A stretch of 34,051 nt of DNA, taken from contig NZ_JACHFH010000031.1 of assembly GCF_014201835.1 (NCBI RefSeq), positions 1 to 34,051 on the forward strand, given 5' to 3'. A program made the translations under genes and the position numbers. The notes under the pieces are model-generated. The model was not told the origin of the DNA. It ran no database searches and saw nothing but the letters and a program-made list of their open reading frames with translations. This DNA comes from Pectinatus brassicae (GTDB lineage Bacteria; Bacillota; Negativicutes; Selenomonadales; Selenomonadaceae). Shown piece by piece: positions 1 to 11,491 of the stretch; the first letter of the stretch is position 1, and the number at the start of each line of letters is the position of its first letter.

Positions 1-70
1 TCAGAAATTTGTTGAAGAAGTTAACAAAAAATCAGCAGAAGTTATTGATCGGCTTTGTATTTCACTGTAA
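1..70 (+). CDS. C-terminal end of an unidentified CDS, cut by the window edge
   Basis: A reading frame open from base 2 encodes 22 residues, ending DRLCISL, and stops at TAA 68-70. The stretch is rich in Glu, Lys and Val, unlike the AT-only intergenic DNA beside it, which makes it look like a real gene end. It is too short to assign a family. It lies just outside the old (trailer) end of the CRISPR array and so marks the array boundary. It could also be a chance open frame. Confidence 0.4.
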   Translation, partial: QKFVEEVNKKSAEVIDRLCISL

Positions 71-73
71 AAT

Positions 74-103
74 TCTTTAGTTCGTTATATATAGATTCCA
101 AAC
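74..103 (-). repeat. Degenerate terminal CRISPR repeat (trailer end)
   Basis: The last 12 bases (TAGATTCCAAAC on the plus strand) match the array repeat exactly. The other half has decayed, with about 17 of 30 positions matching overall. It is followed by a 37-nt spacer-like stretch (104-140) before the first intact repeat. Degenerate repeats normally sit at the leader-distal end. This therefore supports reading the array on the minus strand, with the leader on the right. The half lost is the crRNA 5' handle. Confidence 0.8.
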
Positions 104-140
104 TTTAGGTCTTGTCAAATATTTCTTATTAGTTGTTAGC

Positions 141-3100
141 ATTTACATTACATGCTGCTAGATTCCAAACTTATAGCAGCACTAGCTAATCCAGCAATAG
201 CAGAAACATTTACATTACATGCTGCTAGATTCCAAACGTACTAATGTGCGGAATAACACCCAGTACATTTACAATTTACATTACATGCTGCTAGATTCCA
301 AACTGACGGTTACTCTATTGAAAGTATTACTTCTACAATATTTACATTACATGCTGCTAGATTCCAAACACGTTTTTGTTCATATTTTTCAAGCTGTTCT
401 TTTATATTTACATTACATGCTGCTAGATTCCAAACCATGGGTGGTTTTACTCATGCAAGTATGCTTTATAGATTTACATTACATGCTGCTAGATTCCAAA
501 CTTGAATGGGTACGTGAGGGAAGACGAGGAGACATTAATTTACATTACATGCTGCTAGATTCCAAACCTATATATGCATATGATTACATATGTAGCAGTA
601 TAAAAATTTACATTACATGCTGCTAGATTCCAAACTACAGTATTTGATTCTTCTTTTTGCGGTTCTGCTGCATTTACATTACATGCTGCTAGATTCCAAA
701 CCGTACAATTTTTCAATCTTATGTGATACTAAATTTTATTTACATTACATGCTGCTAGATTCCAAACTTTAATAATGAATAGGAGTAAATAAACCGCTTG
801 AAAATTTACATTACATGCTGCTAGATTCCAAACTTAAGCCCATATCAGAACTACAAAAAAGAATACTAATTTACATTACATGCTGCTAGATTCCAAACTT
901 ATAATGTTTATATCAGAGCCTTCTGATATAAATATATTTACATTACATGCTGCTAGATTCCAAACGAGTGGCTAGCGCTGACTATAAAGGAGTGGCTAGC
1001 ACATTTACATTACATGCTGCTAGATTCCAAACCTAAGGTAATGGTTATATCTTCCACCCTTTTATCTAATTTACATTACATGCTGCTAGATTCCAAACAT
1101 AACTATAAGGCGCAAGAAGTGTGCTCATATATATATTTACATTACATGCTGCTAGATTCCAAACCAAAGAACATCCGTAGCACCAAACTTCATACACAGT
1201 AATTTACATTACATGCTGCTAGATTCCAAACGCATAGAAAAGTTTTACGCTTATCATCTTGATAAACATTTACATTACATGCTGCTAGATTCCAAACTTG
1301 GTTCATCCGACCATATGAAAGGTTGCTTTTCTGCATTTACATTACATGCTGCTAGATTCCAAACCATCGTGAGTGTGCTTGTGTAATTAAGCCAGTACCA
1401 ATTTACATTACATGCTGCTAGATTCCAAACGCGGATAGAACATCTTTTTTGTTCGGAATATTCCTTATTTACATTACATGCTGCTAGATTCCAAACGCTA
1501 CTAAGACAGGTTTGACTGTGCCTAATGGCTATATTTACATTACATGCTGCTAGATTCCAAACTTGATTATCATATATCCACCGCTTACGCACTTCAAAAT
1601 TTACATTACATGCTGCTAGATTCCAAACAGTACGTTAAAGTGTTAATAAGTTAATACTTTAAGGATTTACATTACATGCTGCTAGATTCCAAACTGAAAA
1701 AAGAATACCAAAATATTATCTCTAGTTATCTATTTACATTACATGCTGCTAGATTCCAAACTATGCAGTACGACATAGGTAAAGAATATACCGTTGAATT
1801 TACATTACATGCTGCTAGATTCCAAACTTTAAGCCACGAATTTTAACTGGCCTGTATAATCATAATTTACATTACATGCTGCTAGATTCCAAACAAGTCT
1901 GCCCAATTACGATATTCTTTAACTAGCGCCATTTACATTACATGCTGCTAGATTCCAAACCAAAGACAAGAAACATATTAGAGACATCATAGCTTTAATT
2001 TACATTACATGCTGCTAGATTCCAAACTGCTGGTAGGCATGGAGCGGCTATTGCTGGTGATAGATTTACATTACATGCTGCTAGATTCCAAACGCCACAG
2101 TGGCAACTAGACATGACCATGAGGTAACGATTTACATTACATGCTGCTAGATTCCAAACTAGATATGCTGCATGGGCCATCCGTACCACAAATGAATTTA
2201 CATTACATGCTGCTAGATTCCAAACTGATGATGGAAATTTGGTCATTACTGCATTAGATGCATTTACATTACATGCTGCTAGATTCCAAACTAATCTACG
2301 CCATTATAGCGCAGTTTAAATCTATTTATTTACATTACATGCTGCTAGATTCCAAACAACCGGTATTAAGAACTTAATACTCGGACTAACCTCATTTACA
2401 TTACATGCTGCTAGATTCCAAACCTTTACTTTAATTGTGTACCAGTCATCAATAAATTCATTTACATTACATGCTGCTAGATTCCAAACCTTATGATGAA
2501 AGGAATAAATAAATGAAGCTTTTAAAATTTACATTACATGCTGCTAGATTCCAAACCGTAAACAGGAGCGGCAAGCGCTTGCTGTTAAGCTGATTTACAT
2601 TACATGCTGCTAGATTCCAAACGCAATCGACAAGCCTACATACAGCTATAATATGTCCATTTACATTACATGCTGCTAGATTCCAAACTGCGCGGCGCAT
2701 AGTATCTGTTTCTCTTATATGAGATTTACATTACATGCTGCTAGATTCCAAACCAAGACTACATTTTAAAGTTAGCCAACCCCATTTATAATTTACATTA
2801 CATGCTGCTAGATTCCAAACTAAGCCACGAATTTTAACTTGCCTATATAAGCATAATTTACATTACATGCTGCTAGATTCCAAACCAACATATGAGCTAC
2901 CAGCTATTGTTATTTTTATGAATTTACATTACATGCTGCTAGATTCCAAACGGGCATATGTTCAGCTCCTTTGCTTATTTATTTCAAATTTACATTACAT
3001 GCTGCTAGATTCCAAACAAACGATGCTGAAAATATTGTCAGTAATTATTTTGAATTTACATTACATGCTGCTAGATTCCAAACACAAGTGCACCATCAGG

Positions 3101-5528
3101 ACCATATTCATTATAATATATTTACATTACATGCTGCTAGATTCCAAACATGACTATAAAGCCAGCGGTGCTTTAATGTCTACAAATTTACATTACATGC
3201 TGCTAGATTCCAAACCCAGAAGAAGTAACATGTTCAAAGTGACGTTCATTAATTTACATTACATGCTGCTAGATTCCAAACGATAGTAGTGGTGGTAATG
3301 GTTGGCTGAATATCTGATTTACATTACATGCTGCTAGATTCCAAACGGCTTATCATTGTCTGAAGCTCCTTAAGATTTCTTTATTTACATTACATGCTGC
3401 TAGATTCCAAACTTTACAAAAGAAATTTCACAGGCCACACTTCTGTTTATTTACATTACATGCTGCTAGATTCCAAACTATTATGTATCTTGCTAACTGC
3501 TGTTGTTGTAGCTAATTTACATTACATGCTGCTAGATTCCAAACCATGCAAGAGTATAAGGGGAACAACAAGTTAATTTAATTTACATTACATGCTGCTA
3601 GATTCCAAACTACCTACTGCCTGTTGAAATGAACCCTATAAATTCAATTTACATTACATGCTGCTAGATTCCAAACAGGTCATAATATAAATGACTTCAT
3701 ATATTATAATAAATTTACATTACATGCTGCTAGATTCCAAACTACTGTGACCACGATATTCAACTTTCTGTTTACGATATTTACATTACATGCTGCTAGA
3801 TTCCAAACGCGCTGGTATCAATTCTGTTTCTTCAGTGTCAAACATATTTACATTACATGCTGCTAGATTCCAAACGAAAATAAAAAGACTAACTTTTTTA
3901 ATATAGTTGCAATTTACATTACATGCTGCTAGATTCCAAACCAAATACTTTGCAGGTATATTGAGAGGTGATAATAGATTTACATTACATGCTGCTAGAT
4001 TCCAAACTGAATCATACGCAAGGCATAAAGCACATGAGCTATATTTACATTACATGCTGCTAGATTCCAAACTCAATATCAGGTAATAAAATAAGCAGGG
4101 CAGAGCCTTATTTACATTACATGCTGCTAGATTCCAAACCAAAGATATACGATATAAATACAATACAATTACAAATTTACATTACATGCTGCTAGATTCC
4201 AAACACATCAATCAAACGTTGATAAAAATTATATTGGCATATTTACATTACATGCTGCTAGATTCCAAACGCCGTTGACTTTAACGGACATATGCAAAAC
4301 CTGTGTATTTACATTACATGCTGCTAGATTCCAAACTATGCATTATTATTCATTCTTACCGCGTCCATTATCATTTACATTACATGCTGCTAGATTCCAA
4401 ACACCATTAAAAAGACTTTTAAGAATGCTTTAGCTGGCATTTACATTACATGCTGCTAGATTCCAAACAAGATTACCCAGATGATTACAAAAGTAGTGCT
4501 TACTAATTTACATTACATGCTGCTAGATTCCAAACGCAGTGCTGGTGGCGGCAAAACTTATGCATTACTTAATTTACATTACATGCTGCTAGATTCCAAA
4601 CCAGAATAGCAAATATCATATCAACAGCAGTAAGAAAATTTACATTACATGCTGCTAGATTCCAAACACCACAACAAGAAGCTGATACATTAGATTATGA
4701 TAGATTTACATTACATGCTGCTAGATTCCAAACATTAAAAGGAATATTCCTAAAATCACCTATAACATCATTTACATTACATGCTGCTAGATTCCAAACC
4801 AGTAATTAAAATAATAATGTTCTTGCCCATACTTGATTTACATTACATGCTGCTAGATTCCAAACCCATCATTTGAATTGCAGCCGGCATTCGTGAATAA
4901 ATTTACATTACATGCTGCTAGATTCCAAACCGATTTATGCCCCTTTTACTAAATGAATTGTTTCCTTATTTACATTACATGCTGCTAGATTCCAAACATC
5001 GTAAAAATGATACAGGCCCCACAAACTGTCCACAATTTACATTACATGCTGCTAGATTCCAAACATATATATCTGTGTCTGCACCTTTGAAGTCAATATC
5101 TATTTACATTACATGCTGCTAGATTCCAAACGGAAGACACTTTATACCAAATGCCATACATACACATATTTACATTACATGCTGCTAGATTCCAAACGGT
5201 ATAGATGCTACCGTATATGAAATTCAGTATGCAATTTACATTACATGCTGCTAGATTCCAAACTAATCGCCTCGATTGCTCGCTGTGACATCTCAGCCTG
5301 ATTTACATTACATGCTGCTAGATTCCAAACAAGGCATAACAAGAGGTTCATGGTACCAGATAAGCGAATTTACATTACATGCTGCTAGATTCCAAACTTG
5401 GTATATTCCAATCGGAGCAGATCTGCCCGATTCATTTACATTACATGCTGCTAGATTCCAAACAGTTCTAGAAGATTCGATAAAGGATATGTAATTTAAT
5501 TTACATTACATGCTGCTAGATTCCAAAC
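141..5528 (-). CRISPR. CRISPR array, 82 repeats of 30 nt and 81 spacers, type I-B
   Basis: I counted 82 repeat starts from 141 to 5499. Every copy I read is identical. Spacers are about 35-38 nt, giving a period near 66. On the minus strand the repeat begins GTTTGGAATCTAGC and ends GTAATGTAAAT. The ending AATGTAAAT is shared with the type I-B repeats of Clostridioides difficile and Listeria, which predicts an 8-nt crRNA 5' handle AUGUAAAU. Transcription therefore runs leftward from the leader beside cas2. The repeat lacks stop codons in several frames and creates spurious open frames across the array. Notable spacers are a near-duplicate pair (1828-1864 and 2821-2855), a hairpin spacer (899-935), an internally repeated spacer (966-1002) and one encoding a Walker A motif (4536-4571). 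Confidence 0.98.
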
Positions 5529-5714
5529 TCGATTTTTAAGTTCTCCCATATTTCCTATACTTATAACTATTATTTTGTCGCTCTAACATATTTCAATAAA
5601 AATAATATTATAAAGCTATTATACTTTAAGACAAACATATTTGCTACTGCGCTTCTAAGCTTCTGTCGCTACCCCAGTATTTTTACCTAATTATCGGTCG
5701 ACAGAAAATTACTC
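5529..5714 (-). promoter_or_regulatory. CRISPR leader with array promoter
   Basis: This AT-rich, gene-free stretch separates cas2 from the newest repeat. On the minus strand it holds TTGTCT (5629-5634), a 16-bp gap and TATAAT (5607-5612), which would start pre-crRNA about 70 nt before the first repeat. A second TATAAT lies at 5618-5623. Further upstream, arms CTGTCG (5663-5668) and CGACAG (5699-5704) form an interrupted inverted repeat that could be an integration or bending site. Its position next to cas1-cas2 and opposite the decayed repeat makes it the leader. The promoter boxes are predictions. Confidence 0.75.
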
Positions 5715-5993
5715 TCATAAAAAAGTACTTGTCTTATCCTCTTCTTTTATCACAAATTCTTTTTTCATCCATATATCATTACGTCCCTTAAAAATAATAC
5801 ATGAATCCATATCCTCTCGTAAGTATTGTTTTATTTCTATTTTTAATTGCATCATTTGACCTTCCGATAATTCTCCTTCAAATACAGAGTTTTGTATATG
5901 CGTCAAATATTTTTTACAGATTTTAAAAACATTACGTAATATTTTAGGCCCATTTCCCTCCATATTGATATCATAAACCAAAACAAGATACAT
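5715..5993 (-). CDS. cas2: CRISPR-associated endonuclease Cas2
   Basis: A 92-residue protein of normal Cas2 length. It starts MYLVLVYDIN, the first ferredoxin-fold strand with the conserved Asp at residue 8. Cas2 dimerises and bridges two Cas1 dimers to form the integrase that inserts new spacers at the leader end. The start codon lies 4 nt past the cas1 stop, and the Shine-Dalgarno (GGTGGTGA) overlaps the last cas1 codons, so translation is probably coupled. It is the last gene of the operon and faces the leader directly, as expected for the adaptation module. Confidence 0.95.
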   Translation of the reverse strand: MYLVLVYDINMEGNGPKILRNVFKICKKYLTHIQNSVFEGELSEGQMMQLKIEIKQYLREDMDSCIIFKGRNDIWMKKEFVIKEEDKTSTFL

Positions 5994-5997
5994 ATTA

Positions 5998-6990
5998 TCA
6001 CCACCATATTCTAAAAGCTTTATATTCTTGCATCCCAGTTAAATGTTTTATTAATTTATAAACCTCCAGCCGCATAAGATGTTGATATGAAACATCCCTA
6101 TTGAGCGTTTTATGTTTTATTGTCTTGTTCAAATATTCATCAACAGCAGCCATAATTTTTTTAGCAACACTGTCTTTCATTCTTATATATTCTACCTCTT
6201 GGTCAAAATCTTTTTCCGTTATTACTTTTTTATTAAGTAAGGAAAATATCAACCTATCTGCTATAAGCGGTTTAAAGATTTCTGCAATATCCAATGATAA
6301 GGAAAATCTTTTGGTTGAAGGTTCATGCAGATAACTAATCGTCGGATTCATTTGTGTTTTATATATTTCTGTCAATACCTTCGTATAAATTATTGAATTT
6401 ATAAATGATATCAATGTATTTATCATATTCTTAGGGGGCCTTTTCTCTCGCTTTTCAAAATTAATATCTACATCAATTATTGTCTGCCACGCAGAATAAT
6501 AGTTTTTTCGGATATTGCCTTCTATCCCCATTAACTCTTGGACATTTTGACAATATTTCACATGTGAGTATAATGCTTTTATTTCCTCCATTACTGCTGA
6601 TACATCTTTACCCCGACCATTATAATATCGCAAATTACGGTATATATTCTCGTATGCTCCCGTTACGAATTCTTTTGCTAATATTAATCTTTTTTCAGCA
6701 TTAGTATAATGTTCCACCTGCTTAACCAATAACGAACCCGATACCTGTCTTTCTCGTGGATAAAAACTTCCCGCATAAAAATCATAATAATTAAAGAAGT
6801 GCACTATTACACCATTTTGCGATAAAAAATTTATTAGTTTAGTATTGAATCTCATTTCAGAAAACACATAGATGTCCCGTACTCGCTCTATTGGAATATC
6901 TTTATTTTGTCCATTATCTAAACAAAGCTGCAATGTATTGTCTTTTCTCTTTAAATCACCGCTGCTAAAAATATAGTATGATTGTTCCAT
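5998..6990 (-). CDS. cas1: CRISPR-associated integrase Cas1 (type I-B)
   Basis: A 330-residue protein of normal Cas1 length. The catalytic metal-binding triad is visible as E157 (in MGIEGN), H222 (in SYLHEP) and D234 (in LSLDIAEIF). The N-terminal beta domain covers roughly residues 1-75 and the alpha-helical catalytic domain the rest. It integrates prespacers as a Cas1-Cas2 complex. AGGAG lies 6 nt before the ATG, and cas4 ends 14 nt upstream. All key residues are intact, which fits an array that still acquires spacers. Confidence 0.97.
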   Translation of the reverse strand: MEQSYYIFSSGDLKRKDNTLQLCLDNGQNKDIPIERVRDIYVFSEMRFNTKLINFLSQNGVIVHFFNYYDFYAGSFYPRERQVSGSLLVKQVEHYTNAEKRLILAKEFVTGAYENIYRNLRYYNGRGKDVSAVMEEIKALYSHVKYCQNVQELMGIEGNIRKNYYSAWQTIIDVDINFEKREKRPPKNMINTLISFINSIIYTKVLTEIYKTQMNPTISYLHEPSTKRFSLSLDIAEIFKPLIADRLIFSLLNKKVITEKDFDQEVEYIRMKDSVAKKIMAAVDEYLNKTIKHKTLNRDVSYQHLMRLEVYKLIKHLTGMQEYKAFRIWW

Positions 6991-7004
6991 TGTTTTCTCC
7001 TATT

Positions 7005-7493
7005 TTATATATAACAAAATTCATAATATGCACACGATTTACATGCTGCTTTTTTATCTGTTGATGGTGGAACTGATAAATTTAATATTTCATTTATTGC
7101 CTGCAAATTTTCTTCTATTTGACAGCTATCTTGCTCGCTTAATTCCACATCTTCACTAATACGTTCTTTAGGTATAACAAGGCGTCCTTTTATATGCATT
7201 AAATTATGCTGCTGTAAAATATATAAATAATATTTTATCTGATTTATTGCCATCTGCTTTTCTTTTTTGCTTTTTTTTACTTCACAAACTATACCATTAT
7301 TAATGTAATCAATATTTATAGTATCATCGATTAAAATATGCTTATTTTCTCGTTTATACGTAGATTCATCAATAAGCTTACCTATAAAAACAGCTTCACT
7401 TTCCTGTTCCATATTTATATCATGCGCAAACAACCATAATTTACGTTTACATAAAAAATAATAAGAATACATTACACCGGTTATTTTTTTCAT
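7005..7493 (-). CDS. cas4: CRISPR-associated exonuclease Cas4
   Basis: A 162-residue Cas4 of the short type I form. Four cysteines for the Fe-S cluster are present: C15 in FLCKRK, then C151, C154 and C160 in CKSCAYYEFC. The RecB-like nuclease residues are visible as D62, E71 and K73 (CEVKKSK) with Q85 in a downstream helix. Cas4 trims prespacers and selects for the PAM before Cas1-Cas2 integration. It lies 19 nt after cas3 and 14 nt before cas1, with GAGGG before its ATG. Confidence 0.95.
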   Translation of the reverse strand: MKKITGVMYSYYFLCKRKLWLFAHDINMEQESEAVFIGKLIDESTYKRENKHILIDDTINIDYINNGIVCEVKKSKKEKQMAINQIKYYLYILQQHNLMHIKGRLVIPKERISEDVELSEQDSCQIEENLQAINEILNLSVPPSTDKKAACKSCAYYEFCYI

Positions 7494-7512
7494 TATAAAC
7501 CCTCATATTTTA

Positions 7513-9801
7513 CTATATTATATTATTTTCATCTTCTGGTTTATCGATTTCTATTCCTATTCCTGTATTATCTGCTTCTGAAAAATCATATTTACACCAA
7601 GCTTTATGTATATTTAATTTTTTACTATTATTCAATAAGCACTTATCTATATAACGACTATTATTAAACAATGTATTAGCCGGAATATCAACAGTATATT
7701 GGCGTATTTTTTCTTCTAAAAGCATGTTTTCTGGCAATGTCATTTTTCTGCTTTTTTCCAATGAATCAATTGCACTTTCCAAATCGGTATTATCTGTTAA
7801 CAATGCATCAGGTAATATTGATACGCTTTGAATATTCCTAAATAATTTTCTTGCTTGTTCTTGATTTATGGAGTTATATAAAAGTTTTTTCAATGTTTGT
7901 AAGTTCTTTTTTATTTGTAAATAATATTGACTGTTTTTTAATGAGTCTACTGCATAAACTGCATCAATATATTTAAATTTTTCTTTTTCTGTAAATATTT
8001 CCCCATCATATTGTTGTAATAACTGCCATGAATTATCATTTATTTCAGTAAATTTATATACCGATTTTTCGCCTATACCATTTCCCGTATTATAAATATA
8101 GACATTAATCTGTCCATCAGGATATTTATCTTCATACTTCTCGGTTCGACAGCAACGTCCCATCCGCTGCAATAAACTATCTGCCGGACACATTTCTGTA
8201 AATAAAACATCATAACTGATATCCAAACTGGCTTCAACTATCTGGGTGCTTATCCAAATAATCGGCTTATCGCTCTTAGCATCTTCTTTAATTGCTCTTT
8301 CCAACGCAGCCCTATCCTTACGTACAAAGCGGCTATGCAGTAGTTTTATTATTACTTTTTCTTCAAATTCGTCATTATAACTTTTTAATTTATTATATGT
8401 ATCTTGTGCTTTTTTTACTGTATTACAAAGCACTAATACTTTCTGTTGCTGTCCCATGGTAAATATTTTTTCATAATCAAATTCACTATTGATACATTTT
8501 ATTTTATGCCGTTCAGAACATTCTTTAACAAAATATTTTTCCTGCGGCGGTATAAATTTTATCTTTTCTTCACGCATAATTTCCTGTAAAATTGGCGGGA
8601 ATGTCGCTGTTATTATAGCAAACTTGCCACCTAATTCCGTAATCGTTTTCAATCCACATAATATATAAGCCAATATATCCGGTGAATACATTTGTATTTC
8701 ATCAATTATTATCCGAGAATATTTAAGTGTTGCCGGAATCATTTCTGTGCCTGCTGCCTTAAAGACAAAATAAAATAATTGATCTACAGTACAAATTGTT
8801 AATGGATATGATAATAATCGTGCTTTATTCTGTCGTTCTAATGTTTCCTCTATCACTTCTATTTTTTCTTTATCGCTATTTTGCTCTAAATAATAAGAAA
8901 ATAATCCCGAATGCAATAATGTTATTTTTTCTTTATCATAGCCATAGTCATCACAAATACGGTCATGTATCGCATTAATAGATACTTTTAATGGCAGCGT
9001 ATAAAAGGTTTTATATCCATCAAGCCATAATAAAGCTGCTTCTGTTTTTCCACAGCCCGTCGAGGCAATAACTACCAAATTATCATCTTTATGTTGCTGC
9101 ATATATTTTTGCACCGGTCGCAACTGCCAGTTTTTTTCTTTCAATTGGTTTATTATTTTTTTTGTTAAAAAATCTATTGCTGGTGGAGTAATTTCCAGTT
9201 CTTTCATATCACCACTGGCAGCATAGTCGATACGATTCAGCATCCCTTTAATAACTATATATTTTAATAATATCTCTGCCTTTATCGGTTTACCGCCATC
9301 AATTCTATTTCGTAGCCCAGGTATAATATATTTTAAAAACTTAGCACTATTATCCATCATTTTATATTCTTTATTAGTGATTTCATCTATATATATTTCT
9401 GGCAAATACCTATTTATATAATCTTTTAATTTCTCTGTATTACAAAAATCATCTCGTGTATGATGATTATATATTGCTGTCATTAATATACGTATATCCG
9501 TTTTTAGTGCTTCATCTTTATTTATTTCTTTTTTAATATCTTGACTAAAAAAATACGCACAACTAAAAAAACCATGTGGCATTTCATCTTCAATTCTAAT
9601 TTTATTATTTTGTATTTTTCTTTGAAACAGTGCATTTAATTTACCCAAATCGTGATATTCAATTGCCTTTGAAATAAGTTGTTGTTCATTTTGCGTAAAT
9701 ATTTTGGGATATATAATTAAAAATTTCTGCCATATATTTTGCAAGTCCATTGTATGCCTTGCAATAGTTATTTGTGGCGCAGATTTGGCCCAATATGCCA
9801 T
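7513..9801 (-). CDS. cas3: CRISPR-associated nuclease-helicase Cas3 (HD plus DExD/H)
   Basis: About 762 residues from the chosen ATG, which has AAGGAG 11 nt upstream; an in-frame ATG 30 nt earlier lies inside the preceding terminator hairpin and has no ribosome site. The N-terminal HD nuclease shows H50-D51 (EYHDLGKL), H76 and H113-H114. The helicase follows, with RPVQ near 228, Walker A STGCGKT near 247-253, DEIQ at 367-370, TAT near 398-400, and a C-terminal QRMGRCCR arginine-finger motif. Cas3 is recruited by target-bound Cascade and nicks, unwinds and degrades the DNA. It opens the second half of the operon, just behind a hairpin terminator. Confidence 0.96.
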   Translation of the reverse strand: MAYWAKSAPQITIARHTMDLQNIWQKFLIIYPKIFTQNEQQLISKAIEYHDLGKLNALFQRKIQNNKIRIEDEMPHGFFSCAYFFSQDIKKEINKDEALKTDIRILMTAIYNHHTRDDFCNTEKLKDYINRYLPEIYIDEITNKEYKMMDNSAKFLKYIIPGLRNRIDGGKPIKAEILLKYIVIKGMLNRIDYAASGDMKELEITPPAIDFLTKKIINQLKEKNWQLRPVQKYMQQHKDDNLVVIASTGCGKTEAALLWLDGYKTFYTLPLKVSINAIHDRICDDYGYDKEKITLLHSGLFSYYLEQNSDKEKIEVIEETLERQNKARLLSYPLTICTVDQLFYFVFKAAGTEMIPATLKYSRIIIDEIQMYSPDILAYILCGLKTITELGGKFAIITATFPPILQEIMREEKIKFIPPQEKYFVKECSERHKIKCINSEFDYEKIFTMGQQQKVLVLCNTVKKAQDTYNKLKSYNDEFEEKVIIKLLHSRFVRKDRAALERAIKEDAKSDKPIIWISTQIVEASLDISYDVLFTEMCPADSLLQRMGRCCRTEKYEDKYPDGQINVYIYNTGNGIGEKSVYKFTEINDNSWQLLQQYDGEIFTEKEKFKYIDAVYAVDSLKNSQYYLQIKKNLQTLKKLLYNSINQEQARKLFRNIQSVSILPDALLTDNTDLESAIDSLEKSRKMTLPENMLLEEKIRQYTVDIPANTLFNNSRYIDKCLLNNSKKLNIHKAWCKYDFSEADNTGIGIEIDKPEDENNII

Positions 9802-9820
9802 AACAATTAATCTCCTTTGT

Positions 9821-9865
9821 AAAAAAGGCATTAGTATATTACCTTCTATATACTAATGCCTTTTT

Positions 9866-9867
<2 letters not shown>
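9821..9867. terminator. Bidirectional hairpin terminator between cas5 and cas3
   Basis: A perfect 13-bp stem, 9827-9839 pairing with 9848-9860, has an 8-nt loop and T-tracts on both sides (six T on the minus strand, seven on the plus). It starts right after the cas5 stop and ends just before the cas3 Shine-Dalgarno, with no room for a new promoter. It should lower transcription of cas3-cas4-cas1-cas2 relative to the Cascade genes. Confidence 0.85.
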
Positions 9868-11471
<1,604 letters not shown>

Positions 11472-11491
11472 TATAGTAAATCCACCTTTCA

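Noticed and set aside
219-5494. Open reading frames of 60-139 residues inside the array on both strands
   Set aside because: They consist of the translated repeat (LHYMLLDSK, VWNLAACNVN or FTLHAARFQT) every 22 residues or so, interrupted by spacers.
141-5528. Array transcribed on the plus strand because repeats end CCAAAC there
   Set aside because: The other strand ends AATGTAAAT as in known I-B repeats, the decayed repeat is at the left end, and the guide-like element at 14338 keeps TAATGTAAAT on the minus strand.
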